Assembly (NCBI GenBank): GCA_964520975.1 | Contig: CAZFPA010000026.1 | Span: forward strand, 1 to 25,965 | Direction: 5' to 3' | Length of the DNA: 25,965 nt | From: CAZFPA01 sp964520975 | Lineage (GTDB): Bacteria > Bacillota > Negativicutes > Selenomonadales > Selenomonadaceae | Part shown: positions 7,643 through 15,306 of the stretch, in pieces | How positions within the stretch are numbered: position 1 is the first letter of the stretch | How the letters are laid out: each line of letters opens with the position of its first letter | The notes under the pieces: model-generated | What the model was told of the DNA's origin: nothing | Databases searched by the model: none | The model's input: only the letters and a program-made list of their open reading frames with translations | Program-made: the position numbers and the translations under genes

Positions 7643-8398
7643 CTATATCAAACTGCCCTTTAGCCTGGATAAATAGCCACGCAGCCGAAACACAGCCTTC
7701 GTGTGCAGCTGACAAATCCGTGCTTCCGATAAATGGAGCACCAGACTGATTTCCTTCATTGTCAATTCTTCGTAATAGTAGAGCGACACCACAATGCGCT
7801 CTTTTTCCGGAAGCTTATCAATCGCTTCCGCAAGCGTTTCCTTGAGTTCCGTAAATTCCACACGCTCCGATGGGTCCACCTGCTCATCATGCGGCGCTTC
7901 TACCCGGATATATTCCTCCAGCGGAATCACGGTTGCCACATTAAGCTGTGCCAGCAGTGCCTGCAACTCATCTTTCGTCAACTGCAGCTCAGCTGCAATC
8001 TCCTCATCCGTTGCTGTTCTTCCGAGCCTGGCTTCCAGTTTGGCCAGGGACTGCTCGTACTTGCGGATCTTCTGGCGCAAGGATACCGGAATCCAGTCCT
8101 TCGAACGGAGATAATCCAGCATTGCACCGCGAATCCTTACACCTGCATAGGTCTCAAATTTATTGCCCCGCTGATAATCGTAACGCTCAATAGCATCAAG
8201 CAGGCCAAAAAAGCCGCTGCTAATCAGATCATCACGATCCACATGCGGCGGCAGACTGATTGCCAGCCGCCCGGCAATAATATTTACCAGCGGCAGATAA
8301 TGCTCTACCAGTTGATCCCTTGTCTCCGTCTGCTTATCCTTTTGATAAGCATTCCAAAGGAAAGCCATGTCAGCGGAAAGCTTGTCGTTAGTCTTCAT
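7643..8398 (-). CDS. fliA: Flagellar sigma factor sigma-28 (FliA/SigD)
   Basis: A 251-residue sigma-70-family factor of the FliA/WhiG type, the expected length. Region 2 is seen as 'YLPLVNIIAGRLAISLPPHV' followed by 'DDLISSGFFGLLDAIERYD' and 'FETYAGVRIRGAMLDYLRS'. Region 3 follows with 'DWIPVSLRQKIRKYEQSLAKL' and 'TATDEEIAAEL'. Region 4 is 'LPEKERIVVSLYYYEELTMK' then 'EISLVLHLSEARICQLHTKA', the helix-turn-helix that reads the -35 element. It directs RNA polymerase to late flagellar and chemotaxis genes. The anti-sigma factor FlgM is not in the window. The ATG follows the small membrane-protein gene by 21 bp with AGGTGAGG upstream. Confidence 0.96.
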   Translation of the reverse strand: MKTNDKLSADMAFLWNAYQKDKQTETRDQLVEHYLPLVNIIAGRLAISLPPHVDRDDLISSGFFGLLDAIERYDYQRGNKFETYAGVRIRGAMLDYLRSKDWIPVSLRQKIRKYEQSLAKLEARLGRTATDEEIAAELQLTKDELQALLAQLNVATVIPLEEYIRVEAPHDEQVDPSERVEFTELKETLAEAIDKLPEKERIVVSLYYYEELTMKEISLVLHLSEARICQLHTKAVFRLRGYLSRLKGSLI

Positions 8399-8419
8399 TT
8401 ATCCTCACCTACCAACCAA

Positions 8420-8830
8420 TTAGTCCTGGGGCGAAGAAACGTGTTTCAATCCATCCGTAGCAAGCGGTACAAACGCATCCTTACCGCCCGATTCTGCTGC
8501 CTTCCTTTCGCTTGTTTCCTCCTGCTGATGATCAGCCGCTACTATCTCCTCAGTATTCCCGGCTGCATCCCCATCCGGTACAGCATCCGCGTCCGGCTCA
8601 TCCGGCTCATCCTCCGCTGTCTCGGTCCTGGTCTGACGCCGCCAAAAAGCTGGCAGTTCATAGCGCTCAAAGAGAAACGCCGCCAGATAAATCAGAAGCC
8701 CGGCAACCAAAAATCCCGTCAACGCCCGAAAAAAGACTACGCTGTAACGGGCATTGGCCAGAAGCCCGGCCAAAATAACTGTCAAAGCCGCGATCACGGC
8801 AAAAACAAGTGCTGTCCCTACTTTAAACAA
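8420..8830 (-). CDS. Unrecognised two-TM protein with acidic tail between cheD and fliA
   Basis: A 136-residue protein from a TTG start (8828-8830) with AGGTGA six bases upstream; no in-frame ATG precedes the first membrane helix. Two hydrophobic segments (about residues 5-26 and 33-54) flank 'ANARYSVVFFRA', followed by the basic 'YELPAFWRRQ' and then about 75 residues strongly enriched in Glu, Asp and Ala, probably disordered. A likely topology is a hairpin in the membrane with the tail in the cytoplasm. It lies 13 bp after cheD and 21 bp before fliA, so it is surely part of the operon. I do not recognise the family; a role in motility or in membrane tethering of a partner is only suggested by location. 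Confidence 0.75.
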   Translation of the reverse strand: MFKVGTALVFAVIAALTVILAGLLANARYSVVFFRALTGFLVAGLLIYLAAFLFERYELPAFWRRQTRTETAEDEPDEPDADAVPDGDAAGNTEEIVAADHQQEETSERKAAESGGKDAFVPLATDGLKHVSSPQD

Positions 8831-8843
8831 AACAGATCACCTA

Positions 8844-9329
8844 CTATAACTCCTTCTCACCCTTATCAATGGTCTTCACCTTGTAGATACCGGTAGCCAG
8901 ATCGATCTGAACCGTCCGACCATACGTACCACCTGTATCCTCAGCTAAAACCGGTATACGGAGATCCTGAAGGATTTTTTTTGCGGCAGCGGCATTACGG
9001 GCACCTACGCGCATAATATCCGTAGCATTCGCAAAGGCAAACATCTGCGCACCACCAGCCAGTTTTGCCACCAGCCTTGAACGTGAAGCGCCCAGCTGAA
9101 GAATATCTGCCAGCATAAGAGGAATTCCCGTATCGGCAAACTTTGCCGGGTTTTCACTTGGGCGGGACTGGGTACTGTCCGGAAGCATGATATGCAAAAG
9201 CCCACCGATCTTTGTCTGCGGATCATAGATAGAAATACCAATGCAGGACCCAAGACCATAGCTGATGATTGTTGCCGGTGCAGAGCCAACCTTGTAATCC
9301 GCCATACCAACTCGAATTAGTTCTGGCAT
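8844..9329 (-). CDS. cheD: Chemoreceptor glutamine deamidase CheD
   Basis: A 161-residue CheD. It deamidates glutamines in chemoreceptors and binds CheC, raising the CheC phosphatase activity. The catalytic residues are visible: Cys29 in 'YGLGSCIGIS', His46 in 'GGLLHIML' and Thr53 in 'PDSTQSRP'. The C-terminal part has 'GGAQMFAF' and 'IGARNAAAAKK'-like sequence (here 'RVGARNAAAAKK'). I chose the ATG at 9327-9329: a TTG at 9338 in frame abuts the GGAG ribosome site, while this ATG is nine bases from it. With this start, cheD begins one base after the cheC stop, consistent with translational coupling of the interacting CheC/CheD pair. Confidence 0.95.
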   Translation of the reverse strand: MPELIRVGMADYKVGSAPATIISYGLGSCIGISIYDPQTKIGGLLHIMLPDSTQSRPSENPAKFADTGIPLMLADILQLGASRSRLVAKLAGGAQMFAFANATDIMRVGARNAAAAKKILQDLRIPVLAEDTGGTYGRTVQIDLATGIYKVKTIDKGEKEL

Positions 9330-9330
9330 A

Positions 9331-9948
9331 TTATTCAACTCCTACTGCTGACAAAATCGTCTCCAAAGAGCCCGGGTCCGGCACCAGGAAAAAGTGTCCC
9401 TTTATGCCTTCATCTTCAGCCTTAAATTCAGTTTCAATGACCAGTGCATGATCACCCATCTGTCCCAGCTGGATCAACACAACACTCAAAATTGCCCCTG
9501 CCATATCCATCGCCAACGCGGGGATGGACGGCAACAATGATATATTCGTAAAATTAAACAACGCATTCAGATAAGCACCCGCCAGGATATTACCGATCTC
9601 CATGAGTGCCGATTCATCCATGAAATCGAGCTTCTGCGTAGCCCCATGAGACTTGCCCATGAGCATATCCACCAGATAGAACGCACTATCCTTCGGCAGC
9701 AGGAACAGAATGTTGCTTGGTGCCTGTCCGTACACCCGAAGGAAAACGCCTACAACCATGGAGTCCGGACCTCCTACAAGATCCGGAACATCTCCCAGGG
9801 GAACAATTGAAACCTCTGGCACATTCATCTCAATCCGCCGATTGATGATCTGGGAAAGTGCTGTTGCTGAGTTTCCAGCCCCTACATTGCCAATCTCACG
9901 AAGCGCATCCATTTGTGCCGGAGACATCTTCAAAACATCATCTGTCAT
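9331..9948 (-). CDS. cheC: CheY-P phosphatase CheC
   Basis: A 205-residue CheC, which dephosphorylates CheY-P and pairs with CheD in the Bacillus-type adaptation loop. Both phosphatase motifs of the D/S-xxx-E-xx-N type are present: 'DALREIGNVGAGN' near residue 14 and 'DESALMEIGNILAGA' near 110, so both active centres look intact. The length is close to that of Bacillus CheC. The ATG has GGAG seven bases upstream. It lies 20 bp after cheW and immediately before cheD. Confidence 0.95.
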   Translation of the reverse strand: MTDDVLKMSPAQMDALREIGNVGAGNSATALSQIINRRIEMNVPEVSIVPLGDVPDLVGGPDSMVVGVFLRVYGQAPSNILFLLPKDSAFYLVDMLMGKSHGATQKLDFMDESALMEIGNILAGAYLNALFNFTNISLLPSIPALAMDMAGAILSVVLIQLGQMGDHALVIETEFKAEDEGIKGHFFLVPDPGSLETILSAVGVE

Positions 9949-9968
9949 AGCGATACTCCATTCATCCC

Positions 9969-10436
9969 TTATTTTGCTTCGCCGGGCAAGCCAATAATCT
10001 CATCCAGGTTCAGCATGATAATCAAACGATCATCAATCTTTCCGATTCCGTTGATGAAACGACCGTTCTCATTATCGCTAATGGACTTCGTCGCATCTAC
10101 ATGATCGGCTCCAATGGTCAGGACCTCTGTAACAGCGTCTACAATCATGCCGACCGAAATATCATCAATCTGCACAATCACAATACGCGTGCTGTCCGTA
10201 TAGGGCTCCTGCTGGAGTCCCAGGCGTTTCTTCAGATCGATTACCGGCAGGACACTGCCGCGCAGATTGATAACACCCTTGATAAAATCTGGAGCAAAAG
10301 GAACACGGGTAATATCAGTAAGGCCTTTAATTTCCTGTACGTTCAGAATGCTGAAACCATATTCTTCTTTTCTCAGCTTAAATGCAACGACCTGGATTTC
10401 TCCATTCACTGCATTATTCTTCTCTATCTTTGCCAT
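9969..10436 (-). CDS. cheW: Chemotaxis coupling protein CheW
   Basis: A 155-residue CheW that links CheA to chemoreceptors in the polar arrays. Seen: 'VVAFKLRKEEYGFSILNVQE' opening the SH3-like fold, then 'FIKGVINLRGSVLPVIDLKK' and 'GMIVDAVTEVLTI', all family signatures, with no extra domain (so not CheV). The ATG is preceded by a GGAGG site. It follows cheA by 17 bp, the usual arrangement for stoichiometric partners. Confidence 0.96.
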   Translation of the reverse strand: MAKIEKNNAVNGEIQVVAFKLRKEEYGFSILNVQEIKGLTDITRVPFAPDFIKGVINLRGSVLPVIDLKKRLGLQQEPYTDSTRIVIVQIDDISVGMIVDAVTEVLTIGADHVDATKSISDNENGRFINGIGKIDDRLIIMLNLDEIIGLPGEAK

Positions 10437-10453
10437 CTTTGCTTCCCCTCCTT

Positions 10454-12499
10454 TTACATCAAAGCGCCAACATCAAGAATCAGAGCAACACGACCATCGC
10501 CAAGAACCGTTGCCCCCGAAATGACCTTCAAGCCAACAAGCAGCTTACCGAGGGTCTTGATAACAATTTCCTGCTGACCGATGAGATTATCAACGACGAT
10601 ACCAGCCTTGCGATCACCAAGGTGAACAACAACGACGAAGATATCCTCATTGACATCGCCCTCAGCGCGCGGAACACTCAATACATTGCCCAGGCGGATA
10701 ATCGGAATGATCTGACCGCGAAGCACAATGACTTCCTTATTGCGGACGGTCTTGATGGCGTCCGGCGTAATATTGATGGTGCTGTCGATTGCACCGAGAG
10801 GAATCGCATACATCTCCTCCTGGACTTTGACGAGCAGCGCCTGAATGATTGCCAGTGTCAGCGGCAGTTTGATCTTGAATACACTGCCCTCATCCAGAGT
10901 TGTCTCAACATCCACATGTCCGCCAAGCGCTTCGATCTTGCTGCGGACAACATCCATGCCAACACCACGACCGGAAACATCGGTGATTTTGTCTGCCGTA
11001 GAAAAACCTGGCAGGAAAATCAGCCGGACTGCATCCGCATCATCCATGTTGTCAGCCTCTTCCTGGCTGATCATGCCCTTTTCCACGGCCTTGCGGCGAA
11101 TGACCTCAGCATCGATGCCCTTACCATCATCTGTTACCATGATGACAACATTATTGCCTTCATGACGGGCAATGAGGCCAACCTCACCGGTACGCGGCTT
11201 GCCCTTCGCTTCACGATCCTGCGGATGCTCAACACCATGGTCGAGCGAATTGCGCAGCAGATGCATGAGCGGATCACCGATTTCATCGATAACCGTACGG
11301 TCAAGCTCTGTCTCCTCACCCTCGATGGTAAGGTTGATTTCCTTATCAAGTTCCTTTGCGAGGTCACGGACCATGCGTGGGAAACGATTGAATACCGAAC
11401 TTACCGGTACCATTCTGACCTTCATGACGACCGACTGCAGATCCGTAGTCACGCGATCCATCTGCTCCAGAGTTTCCGTAAGCTCCGTCAGACGGTGCGT
11501 CGTACCGATCTGCTCCAGACGAACTTTGTTGATAACGAGCTCGCCGACAAGGTTCATGAGCGTATCCAGCTTTTCGATATCTACACGAACTGACTGGCCG
11601 GCATGTGCCTTCGGTTTTGCTGCGGCCTTGGCCGGAGCTTTTGCCGGTGCCTTCGCGGCAGCGACTGGCTTTGCCACTGGTTTTGCCGCCGGTGCCGCAG
11701 CCTTTGGTGCTGCTTCCGCCTTTGCTGCCGGCTCATCCAGGTTAATCTCTGTCACAACAACCTTCGTGATTTCCGAAATGGAATTGACAGCCTCCTCGAC
11801 AACCTTCCCCTCCGAAGCTGTAACAACAATCACATCAAAACTGTGATCGAATTTTTCCTGTTCCAGATCTTCTGCAGCCGGTACCGACTTGATGACATCC
11901 CCGAGCTCATCCAAAGCATTCATGACCATATAGGACCGAGCCGATTTCAGCAGACAGGACGCCGCGAGCTCCACATGGACTTCCAATGCCAGCAGGCCGG
12001 AACTTTTCGCCTTTTCAATGACGTTGCGATCCGTATCCGTAAGCTCCAGCTTACCAGCAGCAGGTGCAGCTGCCTCAGCAGCCGGTGCCGCCGCAGCAGC
12101 TGCCGGAGCACCGGTTGTGCCATTGGCAATCGCATTGACCTTCTTGACCAGCTCGGACACATCGACAAGATCCTCCGGATCCCCGTTGCCAACATTTTCA
12201 ATCATCTGCTCCAAGGAATCAACGCATTTAAAGATAACATCAATGATCTCTTCATTGACCTTCAGTTGTTCCTTGCGAAGCAAATCCAGCAAGTTTTCCA
12301 TTTCATGGGTAAGCTCAGCAATCTTGGTATATCCCATAGTTGCTGACATCCCTTTTAATGTATGTGCATTACGGAAAATCTCATTGAGAACTGATAAGTC
12401 CGCTGGATTACTTTCCAAACTCAGCAGGCCATCATTCAGCGACTGCAAATGTTCGCGTGACTCATCCAAAAACATTTCCATGTACTGATTCGTGTCCAT
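10454..12499 (-). CDS. cheA: Chemotaxis histidine kinase CheA
   Basis: A 681-residue CheA. P1 (HPt, about 1-105) carries the phospho-acceptor His46 in 'NAHTLKGMSATMGY'. An Ala-rich linker follows, then P2, the CheY/CheB-binding domain (about 155-250). A long low-complexity Ala/Pro/Lys linker (about 255-300) separates it from P3, the dimerisation helices ('VDIEKLDTLMNLVGELVINK', from about 303). P4 is the ATPase with 'LLRNSLDHGVEHP', 'DDGKGID' and 'GRGVGMDVV'. P5 is the CheW-like domain to the C-terminus ('IIPIIRLGNVL'). It autophosphorylates under receptor control and passes phosphate to CheY and CheB. The ATG has GGGGG seven bases upstream; it lies 21 bp after cheB. Confidence 0.97.
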   Translation of the reverse strand: MDTNQYMEMFLDESREHLQSLNDGLLSLESNPADLSVLNEIFRNAHTLKGMSATMGYTKIAELTHEMENLLDLLRKEQLKVNEEIIDVIFKCVDSLEQMIENVGNGDPEDLVDVSELVKKVNAIANGTTGAPAAAAAAPAAEAAAPAAGKLELTDTDRNVIEKAKSSGLLALEVHVELAASCLLKSARSYMVMNALDELGDVIKSVPAAEDLEQEKFDHSFDVIVVTASEGKVVEEAVNSISEITKVVVTEINLDEPAAKAEAAPKAAAPAAKPVAKPVAAAKAPAKAPAKAAAKPKAHAGQSVRVDIEKLDTLMNLVGELVINKVRLEQIGTTHRLTELTETLEQMDRVTTDLQSVVMKVRMVPVSSVFNRFPRMVRDLAKELDKEINLTIEGEETELDRTVIDEIGDPLMHLLRNSLDHGVEHPQDREAKGKPRTGEVGLIARHEGNNVVIMVTDDGKGIDAEVIRRKAVEKGMISQEEADNMDDADAVRLIFLPGFSTADKITDVSGRGVGMDVVRSKIEALGGHVDVETTLDEGSVFKIKLPLTLAIIQALLVKVQEEMYAIPLGAIDSTINITPDAIKTVRNKEVIVLRGQIIPIIRLGNVLSVPRAEGDVNEDIFVVVVHLGDRKAGIVVDNLIGQQEIVIKTLGKLLVGLKVISGATVLGDGRVALILDVGALM

Positions 12500-12520
12500 T
12501 TTTATTCCCCCTATATCCTT

Positions 12521-13663
12521 TTATTTTTTTACAGCATTTACAATTGCACTGGCGACCTGCTGCACAGGAAGCACCTCGTCGGCGATTCCCAAATCCACCA
12601 CTGCTTTCGGCATTCCATAGACAACAGCTGTTGCCTCAGATTCAGCAATGATATATCCGCCAGCCCGCTTGATCTTCTGCATTCCAGCAGAACCATCACA
12701 CCCCATACCTGTCAGTATGACAGACACCAGGTCGCGCCCAAAAGGCACAAGCGAGTCGAACAATACATCCACAGCCGGACGATGACTTCCCAGTGGAGGA
12801 TCCTGATTCAAAGAGATCTCTGGAATCCCGCCGCTGTTCCGAACCGTCATATGATAATTCCCTGGTGCTATATAGACATGACCGGCCTTGATGATATCAT
12901 GATCCTCCGCCTCTTTGACGGAAACCTCCGATATCGAATCCAGCCGTTCTGCCAGGGACTTAGTGAACCCAGCCGGCATATGCTGCACAATGACGACGCC
13001 GCAGGGAAGACTGCGCGGCAGCTTGGTGACAACTGCCTGCAGAGCCCGCGGGCCGCCCGTAGAAGTCCCAATTGCTACCAACCGATGTCCCGTGCCTGCC
13101 GATGAAGAATATGTGGGTATCACATGTGGTTTCATGGCCGACTTTCCATAGGGAGTCGTCGTAACTGGTGGTGGTGAAATTTTTTTTCTCTCTGGAATAT
13201 TAATTCGCTTAAAAATCGGCGGCTCCTGCTTTTTTTCTGCAAGAATCCGATTCTTTGGCATGAAATGTATATTGGCCGAAGCTGCCGACCGGCATTTTGC
13301 CAATATATCCGGCGCAATCGTATCAATACGCGAGATTGAGCCGCCGGTCTTACTCAGAAAATCGACTGCTCCTAAAGCCAGTGCCTTGATGGTTGCATCC
13401 GCACCCTCTTTCGTCAGGCTGCTCAGCATGACCACTGGCAGTGGGCAGTCCTTCATAATGACCTCCAGTGCCTGCAGGCCATCCATGACCGGCATGTTGA
13501 CATCCATGGTCAAAAGATCCGGTTTCAGCCGCAAGGCCTTTTCTACCGCATCCTTTCCATTGAAAGCAACGCCCGCTACCTCAAAATCTGGTGCTTCTGT
13601 GAACAAATCCGACAATACTTTGCGCATAAAAGCTGAGTCATCTGCTATCAATACACGAATCAT
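12521..13663 (-). CDS. cheB: Chemotaxis protein-glutamate methylesterase CheB
   Basis: A 380-residue CheB, which removes methyl groups from chemoreceptors when phosphorylated by CheA. The receiver domain (about 1-110) has 'ADDS', Asp54 in 'TMDVNMP' and Lys in 'FLSKTGG'. A linker (about 115-190) rich in Lys/Pro follows; it is rather long. The esterase domain has the catalytic Ser in 'IGTSTGGPRALQ', His in 'VIVQHMPAGFT' and Asp in 'LTGMGCDGSAG'. The matching methyltransferase CheR is not in the window and must be elsewhere. It begins 13 bp after the PilZ gene. Confidence 0.96.
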   Translation of the reverse strand: MIRVLIADDSAFMRKVLSDLFTEAPDFEVAGVAFNGKDAVEKALRLKPDLLTMDVNMPVMDGLQALEVIMKDCPLPVVMLSSLTKEGADATIKALALGAVDFLSKTGGSISRIDTIAPDILAKCRSAASANIHFMPKNRILAEKKQEPPIFKRINIPERKKISPPPVTTTPYGKSAMKPHVIPTYSSSAGTGHRLVAIGTSTGGPRALQAVVTKLPRSLPCGVVIVQHMPAGFTKSLAERLDSISEVSVKEAEDHDIIKAGHVYIAPGNYHMTVRNSGGIPEISLNQDPPLGSHRPAVDVLFDSLVPFGRDLVSVILTGMGCDGSAGMQKIKRAGGYIIAESEATAVVYGMPKAVVDLGIADEVLPVQQVASAIVNAVKK

Positions 13664-13676
13664 TCACTCACCCCCA

Positions 13677-14357
13677 TCACTTAGCGTCCTCTAACCCCTT
13701 GGCCAAATTCTTGCGCTCTATATCAAAAATAAATCGTATAAGCTTATTCTGCTGTCCCCGTTCGAAATTCAGGAAACGCGCCCCGACATGATACCGCCGC
13801 AGACCATCGACTGGCGCCTGACGGCACTGGGCAATGTTCGCCATGATTTCAAGATTGCCAATGCCAGGGAGATTATCCAGCCCCAGCGCGGCCTTGGTAC
13901 CAACATGCACCAGCTCATTCGATACGAAACAGATTCCATTGCCGCTAAGATCCACCGTCCGGCTTTCCATGACCGGTCCAAGGGTCCCTTCCGCATCAAC
14001 GAGCTGCACCCGAACGGGAAGATTTACCCGAACCCGGACGAATTCCCGGTTCTGATACCGCTCCACCGTCACCGGCTTCACAATATGCCATACAGGAATC
14101 GGCTCAGCCGCCTTCGTCTTGAATACGGTAAAAAACCGATAGGCGCAGGTCTTTGTAACCGCCTTGCCATAAAGACGTTCCCCCTCCCGGGGAATGATGG
14201 GCCGCCGCTTTTCATCCACCGGCATAGCTACCACCAAAGAATCCTGCGTAATATCTTCAATGCGGCTTGTATATCTGGTATCGTCATTCTCCAAATAAAA
14301 TTCCACGCGCTGGCCAATGTTTAAAACTTTATCTGCTTTTATAATTTCGCCCGACAT
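13677..14357 (-). CDS. YcgR-like PilZ-domain c-di-GMP receptor (flagellar brake)
   Basis: A 226-residue protein with an N-terminal YcgR/PilZN-like beta domain (about 5-95; 'LNIGQRVEFYLENDD') and a C-terminal PilZ domain (about 100-215). The c-di-GMP binding residues are present: RxxxR in 'NREFVRVRV' and DxSxxG in 'VDLSGNGICFV', with 'GARFLNF' at the end of the domain. In this family, c-di-GMP binding lets the protein slow or bias the flagellar motor. The gene lies between flhG and cheB, linking motor control with c-di-GMP signalling; no diguanylate cyclase gene is in the window. The ATG has GGAGG nine bases upstream. Confidence 0.92.
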   Translation of the reverse strand: MSGEIIKADKVLNIGQRVEFYLENDDTRYTSRIEDITQDSLVVAMPVDEKRRPIIPREGERLYGKAVTKTCAYRFFTVFKTKAAEPIPVWHIVKPVTVERYQNREFVRVRVNLPVRVQLVDAEGTLGPVMESRTVDLSGNGICFVSNELVHVGTKAALGLDNLPGIGNLEIMANIAQCRQAPVDGLRRYHVGARFLNFERGQQNKLIRFIFDIERKNLAKGLEDAK

Positions 14358-14374
14358 ACGCTATTTCCTCCATT

Positions 14375-15298
14375 TTAACCTGAAAAATCGATAAAACGCT
14401 GCAAAAAACCCATCCAACCGCGTTTTACCCGTGTCTGCCCACCATATAAAAGACTATTTGCAATCGCCTGCACACACCGGGCCGATATCGTATTCGGATA
14501 GGCTGCCAGCAGCGGCATCTGCCGCCGCACAGCCTGCATCATATTGCGATCCTCATAGATATAGCCCAGACAATCCACCTGCATCTGCAGGAATTTCGCT
14601 GATGTCCGCTTCAGTTTTGTCACTACATCACGGCTCTCTGTTTCATTATACACGCGATTTACAACCAGCTTCATTGTTTTTTGTGCGGCATAAAGACTAT
14701 ACGCCTTCATGACCGCATAGGCATCGGTAAGAGCTGTCGGCTCCGGTGTCGTGAGCAGAATCACCTCGTCCGCGGAAAGGATAAAATCCAGTACATTTTT
14801 CCCGATGCCCGCCCCTGTATCCACCAGAATCACATCAGCAAGGGCCTCACACTCTGCCAGCTTGTTCAGCAGGCGGTTGCGTTCCTGCGGAGACCAGTCC
14901 ATCGCATTCTCGATGCCAGAGCCCCCTGAAATGTAGTTCACGCCATAGGGGCCATGCACAAGCACGTCCTGCAGGCTCACATCGTCCTTCAGCAGATGGG
15001 TGAGATTATGTTTCGACACCGTTCCCAAAATCACATCAACATTTGCCATGCCCAGGTCAGCATCGATAATGATCACACGCTTTCCAGCCATGCCAAGTGC
15101 AATGGCAAGATTCACAGTCAGGTTCGTCTTGCCGACCCCTCCTTTGCCGCTGGTTACAGCAATCACCCGGGCAGCCCCTTTGGAAGCAGCTGCATCCTGC
15201 GGAATGGAAGCGGGCATCCCCTCTGAAAAAGCAGGTTCCGCTGTATATTCAGTTTTCCCCTCTACCATCTGACGCAGCCTTGCTGCCTGATCTTCCAT
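14375..15298 (-). CDS. flhG: FlhG/YlxH MinD-like ATPase, flagellar number regulator
   Basis: A 307-residue FlhG (also FleN/YlxH). The N-terminus 'DQAARLRQMV' matches the short helix by which FlhG stimulates the FlhF GTPase. The deviant Walker A is 'SGKGGVGKTN' (residues 50-59), 'IIDADLGMANVDVILG' is the switch region, and 'VILVDTGAGIGKNVLDFI' is Walker B. The C-terminal tail 'VKRGWMGFLQRFIDF' looks like an amphipathic membrane-targeting helix as in MinD. With FlhF it sets flagellar number and position. It starts eight bases after the flhF stop; GAGG precedes the ATG. Confidence 0.95.
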   Translation of the reverse strand: MEDQAARLRQMVEGKTEYTAEPAFSEGMPASIPQDAAASKGAARVIAVTSGKGGVGKTNLTVNLAIALGMAGKRVIIIDADLGMANVDVILGTVSKHNLTHLLKDDVSLQDVLVHGPYGVNYISGGSGIENAMDWSPQERNRLLNKLAECEALADVILVDTGAGIGKNVLDFILSADEVILLTTPEPTALTDAYAVMKAYSLYAAQKTMKLVVNRVYNETESRDVVTKLKRTSAKFLQMQVDCLGYIYEDRNMMQAVRRQMPLLAAYPNTISARCVQAIANSLLYGGQTRVKRGWMGFLQRFIDFSG

Positions 15299-15306
15299 AA
15301 AATCTT

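Noticed and set aside
10382..11593. Plus-strand open frame of 403 codons
   Set aside because: Antisense to cheA, with no recognisable motif or start context.
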